Shown here piece after piece: positions 22,201-33,485 of a DNA stretch of 64,000 nt. Source of the stretch: Hyperoplus lanceolatus (taxonomy: Eukaryota; Chordata; Actinopteri; Uranoscopiformes; Ammodytidae); assembly GCA_026929865.2 (NCBI GenBank), contig CM049397.1, positions 992,001 through 1,056,000 on the forward strand, given 5' to 3'. Position 1 is the stretch's first letter. Every line of letters begins with the position of its first letter. The notes under the pieces are model-generated. The model did no database searches, had not been told where the DNA came from, and saw nothing but the letters and a program-made list of their open reading frames with translations. The position numbers and the translations under genes are program-made.

Positions 22201-24064
22201 ATGGTTTTGGTCTTTTTAAAATGTAATGATACTGTTTTATAAGAAATCTTCAGAGAGATAAAGGGTTGAATTAAAAAACTTATAAGTCAATGCATGTAGA
22301 TCGGTCAGAAAACTAATCCAACATCCTGACTATGAAAATGTGAGTTTCAAGTAATCCTTTACTACACGAAGCAAACAGTGACAGTTAGCAACACAATACA
22401 TGTTTTAACAGTAAAATTTTATTATAAATGAGTGATCACAATACAAATGATACATTATCTATTAGATATTGAAAGGGTGTCAGATAATTTGCAGCTCTGA
22501 CTAATTATTTCTATACTTTTTTTTTTACAAAAGATAATGCCTTTCCAGTGAATCTTGACATGACACATTCCTTTACTGCCTCGTTACCTCAGCATGGCTT
22601 CACAACCAAAGCTTTTTCACTCCACTGGGTTGTAGATCATTCTCCAGTTTAACCTGTAGAGACATACATAAAACGTTGTATGTTACAAATTAGGAGGTTT
22701 TTGCATAAATACTTAGCTCATATTCTGTTATTGACTGTGACATATTTAAACTGTATTTACCTGAGGATAATGTCAGGGAAACCAGAAATCTTGATGCAAT
22801 TTTCACAGCTTTCAGCTCAGACTCCTGCCTGACCAGGTTCAGTTGTAAAGCTTTTGGTTTAGAAGTGGTAAGTGTGCTGACATTTGCTGTAGAAATTAAG
22901 CTAAACATGGTAACATTGATCTCCATGCTGCATTGGCCAAAAGTAAACAAAACTGACAGCTGGGCGTGTGCCATGCCCATATAGGTTGGTATAGAGTAAA
23001 TGAGCAAGGCGGTGCATGCACGCCCATGTAGATCTGACCAGTCAGAGCAGACTAGGATTTTTGCGAAGGGGGGTAAATGTCAATACCAACCTTTTGAGAT
23101 AGAGAGCAGAAGAGGCTGGATGAAGGAAGGTGATGAAGAAATGGGAAATTGTAGAAATAATGGGTTTTTTGAACAATAAACCATTAAAACCTTTTCTAGT
23201 AGACCTCGGAAATATACATTTAAACCCAAGTTTTTGCATAATATGTCCCCTTTAAATACAGAAATAGGGTTTAGTTTTTCTAATACTGTATTTATAGAAA
23301 CTCTCACAATCTTCTTTTGTCATGGATGGTTATTAAAAAAGTACAGGATGATATACAAAATGAGGCGATTTGGTCTGAGTCTGTTAGAGCAAGTCTGATT
23401 GAAAGACTGTAATGTGAATCTTGAATTAACGCTCAACCAATAATATGCTATCATAAAATCACTGTTATTGATTATTCTACGTATTTGATGGTTATCTGGG
23501 TTTTTGTCACCACCGTCCGATACGTCAGATCCATAAGATATACTTGTCAACTCCGTCAGATGTATAATATTTTGATAACAATACATAATGATATGTCATA
23601 GTTGTTGAGGAATGGTTGGTCATATGTGAAAATCTAACCAGTCACCTAACATGAGAATGTGTTTTGAAATTTGAAACACATCTTTATTGCTGTTAATTTT
23701 GAAGTAAACATTCTATTACACAGTTCAACTAAAGAACATAGAGGACAATCAATATATACAATATCTATAGTCAGTCTTGGTGAATAATTGTGATCACAAT
23801 ACATCTCATTGGTCTAGCATAAATTGAGGGAAAATTTATTTGTGTTTTTGGTGTCTGACGGTGTTGACACAAAATAAGGAATGTCAAGGTAAAAAGCCCA
23901 ATTTGATAAAAAGGATAAAAGCTGGGAGGTTGTATCAAAGTGTAGCTCAGTAGCTTAGTATATGTTGGAAACATACATGTAATTTAATTTGCCAAAACAT
24001 AGGGTTTGTATTTTTTCAACATTGCACCCTGTTTTGTCCCACTTCTCAAGAATCACTGATATAT

Positions 24065-25218
24065 ACATTTAACATTTGTTTTTTAATTAATTGAAAATCC
24101 AAATGATGGTGTTAATACTGAAAATAAATTTCAGTATTAAAACATAGGCCTACCACTCCATAATTCAATTTGGCTAACTCTTGGCTATATAATATATTTG
24201 GGGAATCTATAGGTTTTGCATTCCTGAATACAGCTTGATAGCAGTCCGCGGACCGTCTGTGTGTGTGTGTGTCGCTAAAGCACGTAGCACTCTTAACTCT
24301 TATCAACAAGCAGCAGGTGCCTCCGTGTGCCCCTCCCCCGTCCCAGAGCACTGACAGCTGGCAGAGTCCTCATGCAGCAGTCCCTTCCTGCTGCAGTCAG
24401 AGCCGGAGATGCACACCTTTCCGCTCTAGTGTTCCGTTAGCATCCCGTTTAGCACTTGTAATAGTAGCTCCTCCCGCCGCCCCCTCTTTTACAGTCTATT
24501 AGTGCAATTCAAAATGTTATGCAGTGCTTATTGAAACTTTGAGCATGTGTGATTACTGCTAGACTTACCATTATCGATTAGGTTTTTATGCGATTGTCAC
24601 GTTCATATCACTAGAACCTCACCTATTCAAACGTAACTATATAAAAACCCTGTCTTCAAATATGCAAATTAGGCAACAGCGTCATTTAGGGCTTCTAGCT
24701 AATTTTAGGACAGCCAATAGCTACTTTCCTTAAGGCCGTTACATACTCCGCAAGAAGAAAGAACAAACTTCTCTGTGACAGAGCTGCGAGAAGTTCTTTC
24801 TGGTCTGACATTACATACTTCACGAGAACTCACCTGCCGAACTCCTCACCGCGTGACGTCATTTTCTTCTCGCAGGAGTTGAGGAGTTGGCAACACTGCA
24901 CACACTGACTAAAGTTAAACCTCTCCGCTTTACTGCTGTGGAGGAGCAGAAAAGGACTGGACAGGCATCTGCTGGACATCAGGCTTAAGGGTTACTGCTT
25001 TGCCTCTACCCAGCAGTCCCTCACTCTGTTTGTTTAGCTCTGTCCCCTGGTCACCAAATTTATAAAACTACACATGTGAAAGCACTGTAAGTTCAGTTAA
25101 TAAAAATATCTCTCCTTTTTCACATGCTTTTCATTCATTCATTCAGAATGCAGCAGTACAAGAACATTTAGATGCCCTCTGTGTCTATTAATGAGCTTTA
25201 TCTTCAGGTGTGACTGAC
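24065..25218. other. pdzd2 intron, no firm feature
   Basis: It contains a short TG run near 24258. An inverted GAGAAGTTC/GAACTTCTC-rich segment near 24734-24860 may be a decayed MITE. I see no exon. Confidence 0.4.
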
Positions 25219-25367
25219 CTGTCTCACTCCACCAGTGTCTAGTTGTTGAGGTAAGGAATGTTTCCGTCGGCCAGGTGGAGGCTTCTCCAACCCTTCACAG
25301 TCGCTCACTCCATTCTCCACAAACAGCTCGTCATCTTCACCCACTGACTGCAGACACCTGCTCCCCC
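25219..25367 (-). CDS. pdzd2: pdzd2 coding exon 7 (5' boundary uncertain)
   Basis: It encodes SRCLQSVGEDDELFVENG and then GRRKHSLPQQLD, ending RQ before a CAG|GTCAGT donor. The pattern ESVxEDxEL...NG...GRKHSLPQ is that of PDZD2 between PDZ2 and PDZ3. The start is not settled. An acceptor at 25368 (CTAAG) includes the homologous RCLQSV but needs one base from the previous exon. One at 25358 (GAGCAG) needs two. One at 25348 (CTGCAG) is phase 0 and fits exon 6 directly but drops homologous residues. A small missed exon between 25.4 and 32.0 kb is possible. Confidence 0.85.
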
Positions 25368-25837
25368 CTTAGACACAAAACAATGATTTAAATCATCTGC
25401 ACAGAAGAGGCTATTTCAACTTTTGTTATTGCCAGTTGTTTTCTAAATAACTTCAAATAAGACAAAATGCATACAATTATAAATACTAAACAAAGCTAGC
25501 AAGAAGATGGGTAAAGCAAAATCAAGATCATCCAAGCAACTTATTTTAGAAGTCCCATCTAAAAATAAAAAAGGCTTTTAATACATTCTGTGACATTTGA
25601 ATTGTGCTTTTATGCAAGCTTTTCTGATTTGACTTTATGTCAGGTTTAATTCTTCTTTCCTTAATACACCTGCTCGTTGCTGTGAAGAGCTTTATAAATT
25701 ATGTAAAGTTTATGAAATGATGCTCCACAAAACGGTTGAGTTTAAATCCTTTAGTCAAACTTTAAAGGTTAACACTTGTTGTTCATACCACACGACATGG
25801 CTCGGTAATCACTTGGTGTTTCCATAACTGGTACATC

Positions 25838-26105
25838 CATACTCTACGTTCCAATACCCATATTTTCTGCTATTTAGAATGGTAGAAAAAAGATTTAGGA
25901 TGTCCCAATCCTTGTGGTCAGATTTAGTATGCTTAAAAATACCTGGATGTCTACTAGATCCGGCTGAGATAGTATTAGTGTTGAAATCAGCATGCCATTT
26001 GGGCGATTCTGACCCACAATCCAGTGCGCACCGGAAGCGACGACACATCGACAGAGCCTCCGTATGAAAACAACTGGGGATGCGACGGATGGCAAGAGGC
26101 AAGAT
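25838..26105 (+). repeat. interspersed repeat, family B copy 1
   Basis: It shares a long collinear match with 41993-42240, including CCAATACCCATA, TAGTATGCTTA/TAGTATGG, and GCGATTCTGACCCACAATCC. No ORF. Probably part of a non-autonomous DNA element whose far end I could not locate. Confidence 0.7.
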
Positions 26106-26269
26106 CACTTTGCGGCCGGTTGCCTCCCTTTTCTCCTCATGTCAGTCAAAATGCCGTGCTAATTAAGACCGTCACATTATTCTGGAGCTATTTAGCATTC
26201 ACCACCTATGGTAGATTGTGGGATGAAACTGGGAGGTGAAGTGGGAGGACACGGGGCGGAGATCGTCTG

Positions 26270-26436
26270 AGCACAATTCACCGCAGGTGGGTATTTATTA
26301 AGGGAAGATAGTGTGCAACTGTGCGTCGCACAGTTTGATAAATTTCCATTTTTTTTGTGCAGCTCATTCATGGTTTTGTGCAAACGCAATGTTTTGGGAA
26401 GGTTTCTACGCACACCTTTATAAATGAGGCCCTTGT
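26270..26436. mobile_element. possible short MITE
   Basis: The right end CCTTTATAAATGAGGCCCTT is a common teleost MITE terminus, and GTGCAAACGC/TGTGCGTCGCA motifs lie inside. The left end is unclear. Confidence 0.35.
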
Positions 26437-26928
26437 GTCTCCTCGCCATTTGTGGGGTCACAACTGTCTTCCCCAAGTCCTCAATAAACAGCCTCCTCTG
26501 GTAACTGTGTGTGTTAACATGTTAAGGCGTAACAGGTGGGAGTATATAGCTGTGTATGGGTGTTGGTGGGGCCCAGTGAATTCTCTACTTCTGAAAGTCA
26601 GATGACACCTCCAAGCTCTCCAAGGAGGATTCACACACAGGAAGGTATTCCTCTCCTGCAGTGTCTGTCAGATTTCTATTGCTCCCTATCAGAATCAGAC
26701 TCCATCACTGTTTCCAAAGCTTCATGCACTTCTTGTGTAAAGGCTTCCTCCATATTGCCAGATTTAAAAAAATGCATGTATTATGCTTTAATGGCAGTGA
26801 GTTGAAAAGGTGATGTTTGAATGGGTTTCAATGCGCTTTTTATGTGCTTAAGCAGCCCGAATGTAACTCTTGCTTGTATACAGTGTATGTTAGCCTTACT
26901 ATAGGAGCTGAGCTGGAAATAACATTAC

Positions 26929-26959
26929 CAGGTGTACCTAATAAAGTGGCCGGCGAGTG
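26929..26959. mobile_element. solo terminus of a TA-flanked element (family C)
   Basis: AGGTGTACCTAATAAAGTGG and CCGGCGAGTG end at TA. They match the right end of the complete copy at 50474-51340. Confidence 0.7.
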
Positions 26960-27357
26960 TATATCTCAACTGTACAGGAGGAGTCTGACACTTCTAAGAT
27001 GGCAGTGACCTGAACGGGACTCCGAAGCTTCATTTTGACTCTGTCAAAACGGACAGGTGACATCACGCTGTTATAGTACATCACACTGCTATAGTACAAA
27101 ATTATATTGAACTGATACAAACCCTGTGATCCGCTACAAAGCTTAATGGGTGTAGGGCTGCAGCAGGATCCTTTGGCTGTTGCCTCTCTCTTACTTTGTT
27201 CTTCTAGTTTCAGGTTAGTCAACTGTAAAGATAAGAACACACATTAATGGATACAAAAAATACCTTTGATAACATTCTGCTTCCATCAGTACTGGAAAAT
27301 GCTCCACCTTTAGCAAGGAAAGTGGGATCCCTAGAACACTGTTTGGAGTTAGGAAGT

Positions 27358-27632
27358 TACACTCAACAAAAATATAAACGCAATACTTTTGTTTTTGCTC
27401 CCATTTTTCATGAGATGGACTTAAAGATCTAAAATTCATTCCAGATACACAATTGTACCATTTCTCTCAAACATTGTTCACAAATCTGTCTAAATGTGTG
27501 ATAGTGAGCACTTCTGCTTTGCTGAGATAATCCATCCCACCTCACAGGTGTGCCACATCAAGATGCTGATCTGACATCATGATTAGTGCACAGGTGTGCC
27601 TTAGACTGTCCACAATAAAAGGCCACTCTGAA
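27358..27632 (+). mobile_element. Tc1/mariner-like 5' fragment
   Basis: It begins TACACTCAACAAAAATATAA and runs through TTTTTGCTCCCATTTTTCAT, GTTCACAAATCTGTC and TAATCCATCCCACCTCACAG to AATAAAAGGCCACTCTGAAA. I recognise this as a widespread fish Tc1/mariner-type left end. The transposase part and right end are missing. Confidence 0.65.
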
Positions 27633-28642
27633 ACCCCAATACACAAATTACAAACTTTTAATCTTTACAGTTTGAATAATTTGAGTTATTTTACACAAAT
27701 TACGTAATATTTTCTTTGATGAAAAGGTGACATTCTTTCACATGAAATTGTTTATTTTATAATATACCAGTTTTTTAGGAAAAAAAAGGAATGAAAATCT
27801 GAAGTTTGCTTCAATAAATACACATTTTGTATATTTTATTGAAAACATTTCCAAATGTAGTATTTATCTGTAAATATTCTATAATTGTAATACAGAAATC
27901 AATTCCTGTAATGTTGTCATTTACTATAAGGATGCATAAGCTGTTTGTTTGCTGGAAAATTCGTATTACAGATGCAACTTTAGATTTTTGCAGATTGGGT
28001 TGCACTCTCAACCCTGCCTCTCTCAATGAGAGACCATGATTCACAACAGGGTCTATCAGTATAGCCCTTGCTGTATTTCATCAGACATTACAGCTCTATG
28101 TCTGAGGACATATGAGGAGAGTGGTGGAGAGTGTGGATTCCACACTCTCACTGCCACTCTTCTCCCTCCAACTACCTGTCTTCATTGGTCCATTTCCAAA
28201 AAATATATATTTGAGCTTTCCCTTTATACTGTATATATGTTCACTAACAAGTCTAAAACAAGACACCTCTTAAGTGTCTTAATCCACAGTGTTTGAAATG
28301 CACTAGGCATTCATTCTGTTTTGAATGTGTGGCAGTAGTGTGTTAGCATTTGAAAAAAGTGCCGGAAATCCACAGTGTTGTGCAGACTGTGGTTAAGCCA
28401 TGAGATAGGTGTGTAGAGTTTTGAAAATTGTGTTTAAGCAATGAAAAACGAGCGACAGTTTGGTCCGAATGAACCGCTGCTGTGCATAGTGTTGTTAGAG
28501 TTTTGCACATGTCGCTCCAGTTGTGCCCACTGTGGTTTAGCAATCGAAAAAAACTGTAATGTTACTGTTTCACTGTTCTTGTTGACAGCAGCAGGGCCCA
28601 GAGTTTGCTTTACAAACATATTCTAGTCTTACGTTTGGGTCC

Positions 28643-28760
28643 AGGGGCCTGTTGCATAAAACTAAGATAAGGGATTAACCTAGGATATTTCGGTTATCCT
28701 GGCTTGCGTTAACTTAGGCATGATCCGGTTGCATAAAAGCGGAGGGACATAAGTTACCAT
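28643..28760. mobile_element. single end of a GGGGCCTGTTGCATAAAA element
   Basis: CAGGGGCCTGTTGCATAAAA is followed by TAAGATAAGGGATTAACC and, further in, GGTTGCATAAAAGCGG. It resembles the ends of teleost TIR elements with GGGGCC termini. No partner end found downstream. Confidence 0.45.
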
Positions 28761-30540
28761 TTGGAGACTGGTCCCGACCAGGCTAAACATAAATGATAAA
28801 CTTATTCTGTTGCCTGATTGGCTCAGTCAGCTGTCTCTCCGATCTGAAATCAAGGTGTTTAGCAGTTATTCAATGATCTTCTGTGTGCTGCTTTATTTTC
28901 ATTAGCCTGTTTTAAAGTACCACATATGTCACTTAGTTAAATAGTGAACCATTTATAATTAACTTAATTATAATTAGATTAAAATGAAATTATATACATT
29001 TTCATAGAAGATGTGATAGTCTGTTCATATTGCAGGTTATATTTATACAATTGATTATCGATGGCAGATGACGTTGCAAATGCGGGTCAAATAAATTCAC
29101 TTTGTACTTATAACCATATACAGGTGCAACTAAAACTAAATTCAATATTAATGGAAAGTTCCTTTTTCAGTAATTTAATCCAAAAAGTGAAATTTAAATA
29201 TATTCTAGATTAATTACACGTGAAGTGCAATTCATCTAGAATGGTAAGGCTTTATATTACGTAGACACTCATCAGCATTAATTGATGCTTAACTAATGCT
29301 CAGTTCATCCTGAGTTAATGTAGGACTCATGTAAGACTAATGGAGGACTCAGCCATGAATGAATGGTTACTCCATCAGTAACTAATCAGAAGTTACTCTT
29401 AATTACAGACTGAGTCTTTCATGATAATTGCTTACCTAAGACATTTATTACAGATTAACTTAGACATGTTTCTTAAAATGTATTAATACTATTAATTAAT
29501 TAATTACCATCACTGAAAACTGTGAATTTGAAGTCCCATACATTAATTAATAGTTATGTATCCCGCTAAGTAAAGTCACAACATTATGATATATTTATAG
29601 ATCATTACCTAACGATGAACTAAGACGGGTTAAGAGCATGATTTCACTTTAATGTGGTAGCATGGATAACCAATGTTTCTGGAACCAAAAGCTTTGCAGA
29701 AGCCTTCCTGGTGGACTTCTTAATAACCAAAAGTAATACATTTTGTAAAATTCATTATTGTTCTTCAAATGATTAAGTTGTTTAGATGAGGAAATGTTAT
29801 GAAATAAGATTTGTTCAGTTGTGCACCAGCACAAGCACCTTTCCAAGGCTCGGAAGTTGCCAGGTCTAATGGTTAGAAATAAGTGAAAATGTGTCAACTA
29901 AACTTTTACACTCACCACATACTTTGACCTTTTGAAATTAAGAAGACATATTAATGTTAGTTTCTTCAAATATTGTATAGCTGATTAATCAATTTCAGTT
30001 AGCCTTAAAGCCTACATAGGATAGGCTTTATTTTTTAGGAATAAATAGGCTAATTAAATTACTGATAGGCCTATTGATTTGACAAGTAGGCGGCTAATAT
30101 AGTCTCATCAATCCATTCAATTCAACCTTTTCTCAGAACACACTCTCAAGATTTTTATTTAGTTAATGATATATTTGTTTTTGTAAATGCCCTCATCCAG
30201 TCATGTTTGTTCTCACTAAATACAGGACGTTACTAGACAGATCTGGCAACCCACATTGAATTAGTCTATTTTTTACCAAGCTGAAAAAAATTTATGGGGG
30301 TTTAAGTATTCTCCACATTTTAAATAAGGTTAAAATGCAGGGAACAGCAACCACTCTATCTCTATATAGAACATTTGACAACACAGGGGAGGCGCAAGAT
30401 CCTCCAGAGCTGCACGTGAAGTTGAGAGGAGCACCTCAATCCTCTATTATAAAAACCAATGAGCCGTGAAGACGTCAAAGAAAACCACTGGACAGAAGCC
30501 ACAATGTACAAGGAGACGAACACCATGTTAACGGGCCCAA

Positions 30541-30565
30541 ATGGACAGGCAGACGACAAAAAGAG
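30541..30565 (+). CDS. small spliced ORF in family D element, exon 1
   Basis: ATG at 30541 opens after an in-frame TAA. Eight codons (MDRQTTKR) and one base precede an AAGAG|GTTAGC donor. Joined to 31431 it gives a 31-residue product. This is inference: the frame joins neatly, but the donor is not consensus and the product may be a remnant of a longer protein. Confidence 0.35.
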
Positions 30566-31430
30566 GTTAGCAAACTAATTGCAAACTACCAGCTCAATAT
30601 TGTTCTTATGATTTTTATTGCATGAAGTAAAGTTTGCGGTGACATGTTAGAAAGCATTCTTAAAAAGGTAGGCTACGTCTACATTAAGCTAACGTCATGT
30701 TGTGGTTTTGTTTGCCTGGAGTAACGTTAGCCGTTTGGATAACAAGCTAGCATTTTACGTTATAGTCCATGGGCCAAGTCCCAAAATGTCTCTTATTATT
30801 GGTAGGCTAAAATCTGGGTGGACAAATTCTAGTTGTGATTTTTTATATCCTATACATCCCAAGAAGAGGTTTTGATGTGATAAACCTTTTATATTGGTAG
30901 CTTTTGTTTTTAGTGGTTATCCGCTCTCAAAGTATAGGATAAGTGTAATGGAGGGAAGACACTGCAGGTGAATAGGGTAATATTTTTTACTTATAAATAT
31001 CATCATGCAACTTTGTCAGTTGATTACTAACATTAAAACAATTATTTTTCAAATTACAATTTTTTCAGAAATAAATAAATATGCAAATTTGGCAATATCG
31101 AAATAATTATGTGAGAATTGTTTTCTCTCTTTTTTTTTACAACGTATATGTGTTCAAAGTTTTTACAAAACAGAATATGGATAAAGGTTATTTTTTTCAT
31201 TTTATAAATAAATAAAAATATCAAAAATTGTGTTGCCTTTTCAGCATGTTTTTAAGAAGAAATTGTATCACTGATCAGACAATTAACAACATATGAACAA
31301 ACCCTTCTGTAACGACTTTCAGAATAGTGCTAGTAATTATTATGGGAAGTTAGATATAAGTGTTTGAAAAGTTAATTTGTGATACATTTTTTGATGATGT
31401 TTACACACACTTTTTGTTCCTGTCTTTCAG

Positions 31431-31501
31431 TAAAATCTCCTGAAGAGTTGATGGAGCGTTACTACAAGGCTCTGCCAAATGAGATGCCTACAGCAAGATG
31501 A
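31431..31501 (+). CDS. small spliced ORF in family D element, terminal exon
   Basis: Acceptor CCTGTCTTTCAG. The frame reads VKSPEELMERYYKALPNEMP and stops at TGA 31499-31501. A second copy at 60906 keeps KSxEELxExYYK with conservative changes. One base out of frame downstream reads KMKVDRNTIVYQSAIA. The VDRNTI-AxIA pattern recalls the C-terminal domain of fish proteins annotated as CCDC106-like, from memory and not verified. Likely a degraded captured or element-encoded gene. Confidence 0.4.
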
Positions 31502-31672
31502 AAGTTGACAGGAACACAATTGTGTATCAATCAGCAATTGCAGATTAGCAGCATTCAAGCTAGTAAATGAAGATTGCTTGATATTATTGTATCTTTTTTG
31601 TGTATGTTCATTAAACAGAAATTGTTAACGTTTTAGGTAGAAACTACTTTGAATTCAATAAAACTGTTAAAG

Positions 31673-31960
31673 GTCACATATTATGCTAAATGCACTTTTT
31701 AAATGTGTTCTAACATATCCATGGGTCCACGGTGTGCCTAGAGACTGCCAAAATATTTAAAAAAATAACAATCTCTCCTGTTCTCACTCTCCCCCTTTCT
31801 GAAACCCCCCACCCCTCCCCCCAATATACTCCAGTCAGAATTTTCCCCTTTTCTGACCTCACAAACTGGAAAGCCAGAAGCTTCCACTGTGCACAAGACT
31901 AATCAAATGTTTGGTAACCTTTCAAGTACAAAAGACACACTCCTGATACACAGACAAACA
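31673..31960. mobile_element. one end of an AAAGGTCACATATTATGC MITE
   Basis: TTAAAGGTCACATATTATGC is a common teleost MITE start. The sequence continues with a CCCCC-rich stretch near 31804-31821. No right end found before exon 6. Confidence 0.5.
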
Positions 31961-32002
31961 ACACATTAAAGACACAATCTATCTGATCTGATGTGTTTGT
32001 AC

Positions 32003-32137
32003 CAGGTGCGGGTTGGGCAGGCTGCTGCTGCAGTCAGACTGAGGAGCAGCAGAGAGGCAGGACAAGGCATTGCAGGTGCTGACTAGGTCTGGCAGACTGG
32101 TGGATGGGAAGCGCTCCAAACCTACATCTGACTCCTC
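32003..32137 (-). CDS. pdzd2: pdzd2 coding exon 6: linker after PDZ2
   Basis: 45 codons, phase 0 at both ends, after a CTTCCCCTGCAG acceptor and before a CTG|GTACAA donor. It encodes EESDVGLERFPSTSLPDLV and a serine-rich tail with a GACTGCAGCAGCAGC run. The SxSLPDL motif is shared with PDZD2. The tail is low complexity. The donor is modest, and reading on would reach a stop within a few codons. Confidence 0.85.
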
Positions 32138-32468
32138 CTGCAGGGGAAGAGGACAGTTAAGATGGCGGAGGAGCTTGGCTTGTTTGACATGGTTTTCATG
32201 TATGGTATGCAGCTCTGTAAGAGGAAAGTCATGTCCTGTGTACGTGTCTGGTAAATATTCAGATTTGTGTATGCACCATTTCCCACAGTGTTTTACATCT
32301 GAAATGCAACAGTTTGAAACAATTAAATCAGTTTGAACAATGGATGTAGCAGTTTTGTTCTTGTACAACCAAAGCCACTCGTCTGGCTTACATAAAATTA
32401 AGAATTGCTACTGCACTTTTACCTTAGGTGGCTATATTTATTTATAATTTTCAACATTTATTTATAAA

Positions 32469-32469
<1 letters not shown>

Positions 32470-32509
<40 letters not shown>
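32470..32509. repeat. (GT)n microsatellite beside the exon 5 donor
   Basis: About 20 GT units on the plus strand, read as (AC)n in pdzd2 pre-mRNA. The run ends 12 bases from the exon. Confidence 0.97.
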
Positions 32510-32512
<3 letters not shown>

Positions 32513-32520
32513 ACACTCAC

Positions 32521-32653
32521 CCTGCTGGCCACCACCAGCTGGACCAGACCAACAGTGGAGCGGAGGATAGCCACGGCCTCCTGATGAGTGAGGCCAACCA
32601 GGGACTGACCACTGATCATCAGCAACTCATCACCAGCATGAAGACGACCGTCC
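32521..32653 (-). CDS. pdzd2: pdzd2 coding exon 5: second half of PDZ2
   Basis: 133 bases after a GTGTTTTAG acceptor and before an AGG|GTGAGT donor. The first base completes an arginine codon. It encodes DGRLHAGDELLMISGQSLVG, then LTHQEAVAILRSTVGLVQLV and VAS, the distal half of a PDZ domain with the usual alpha-B helix histidine. The usual ING reads ISG. Its length is not a multiple of three, so skipping would shift the frame. It is flanked by two microsatellites of opposite sense. Confidence 0.95.
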
Positions 32654-32658
32654 CTAAA

Positions 32659-32683
32659 ACACACACACACACACACACACACA
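32659..32683. repeat. (AC)n microsatellite forming the exon 5 polypyrimidine region
   Basis: Twelve AC units on the plus strand, read as (GU)n directly before the TTTTAG acceptor of exon 5. Confidence 0.97.
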
Positions 32684-32894
32684 ATCTGAACTTTTCTCGA
32701 CTATTTTTCTGAGTTGTCACATATAGCACTACAGTTCCCAATTTAAGCAGTGAGAATAAATTCTTATAGCAAATTTGAAATACAAAATAATTAAACAGAG
32801 ATTATAATTGCACTGTAGGGAGGTCCTCATACACTGTAAACCTTGACAAAGAGCAAAGAAGTAGATTAAACTTGACTTTATTATGACTATCTAC

Positions 32895-33040
32895 CTGTGA
32901 ATGGCCCCTCCCTCCTCTACATGAGCTATAATGATGCCATGAGGAGAGCGCTTGGAGCCCCGTCCTCCAGTGATCTGGATGCCCAGGCCCTCATCACCCT
33001 TCACTAGATGGATCTTCCAGATGTGGCTGCCCTCTCTGGT
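32895..33040 (-). CDS. pdzd2: pdzd2 coding exon 4: first half of PDZ2
   Basis: 146 bases after a CTTTGTAG acceptor in phase 0 and before a CACAG|GTAGAT donor, leaving two bases. It encodes TREGSHIWKIHLVKGDEGLG, then IQITGGRGSKRSPHGIIIAH and VEEGGAIHR. The GLGI carboxylate-binding loop and the GGRGSKRSPH loop are PDZD2 PDZ2 signatures. The intron to exon 5 is 241 bases. Confidence 0.96.
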
Positions 33041-33485
33041 CTACAAAGATTAATACACATATCAAACACATGATTTAAAAGGTTGCAATACACATATCAA
33101 AATATACAAAGATCACCAAGCTGAAAAAAACAAATCAACCGTGTGAACACAAAGCTAGTAAATTATGAATCCAGAATTGTATAAATTCCTTAGTTCAAGA
33201 GTGCTATCCTAAAAGTTTCCAGCAGTGCATCTGTAATGTTATTGGTACATTCATTTATACATTCAACAGCCTGACATACTTGGATATGTTGATTGGATTA
33301 TGTCTCAATAACTATTGAATGTTTAGCTATACAATTTAATAAACAGGTTATTGTGGCCTTAAGGCTGTACCCTACTAATTATTTTCTAATCTAGCAGTCA
33401 ATTATGTCACATTTAATGCAACTTTGACATTGTATGAGATGTCTTTTGTATGACAACCTGACATAAACTAAGACAAATAATTTTT

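Larger units (their letters stand above)
18926..24064. mobile_element. possible large element with inverted termini, split by a Tc1
   Basis: TATATCAGTGATTCTTAAGA at the left is matched by the reverse complement of TCTCAAGAATCACTGATATA at the right, with GGGACAAAA following on both sides. Total length is 5.1 kb, or 3.5 kb without the Tc1 copy. The interior is AT-rich with no long ORF. It includes a possible spliced non-coding unit near 21.4-22.2 kb and a shorter repeat ending AATATGTCCCCTTTA near 23256. The inverted termini are clear, but a target duplication is not, so element status is tentative. Confidence 0.5.
29240..31672 (+). mobile_element. long-TIR element, family D copy 1 (right end missing)
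   Basis: The left terminal repeat (29240-29660) contains TGAATGAATGGTTACTCC, CTAACGATGAACTAAGACGG and GAGCATGATTTCACTTTAAT. It is present inverted at 63180-63632. Downstream lie a promoter-proximal exon candidate (to 30565), a long AT-rich intron and a terminal exon with AATAAA at 31657-31662. The last 320 bases are repeated at 60833-61167. The right terminal repeat is absent, replaced by another repeat from about 31673. Confidence 0.65.
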
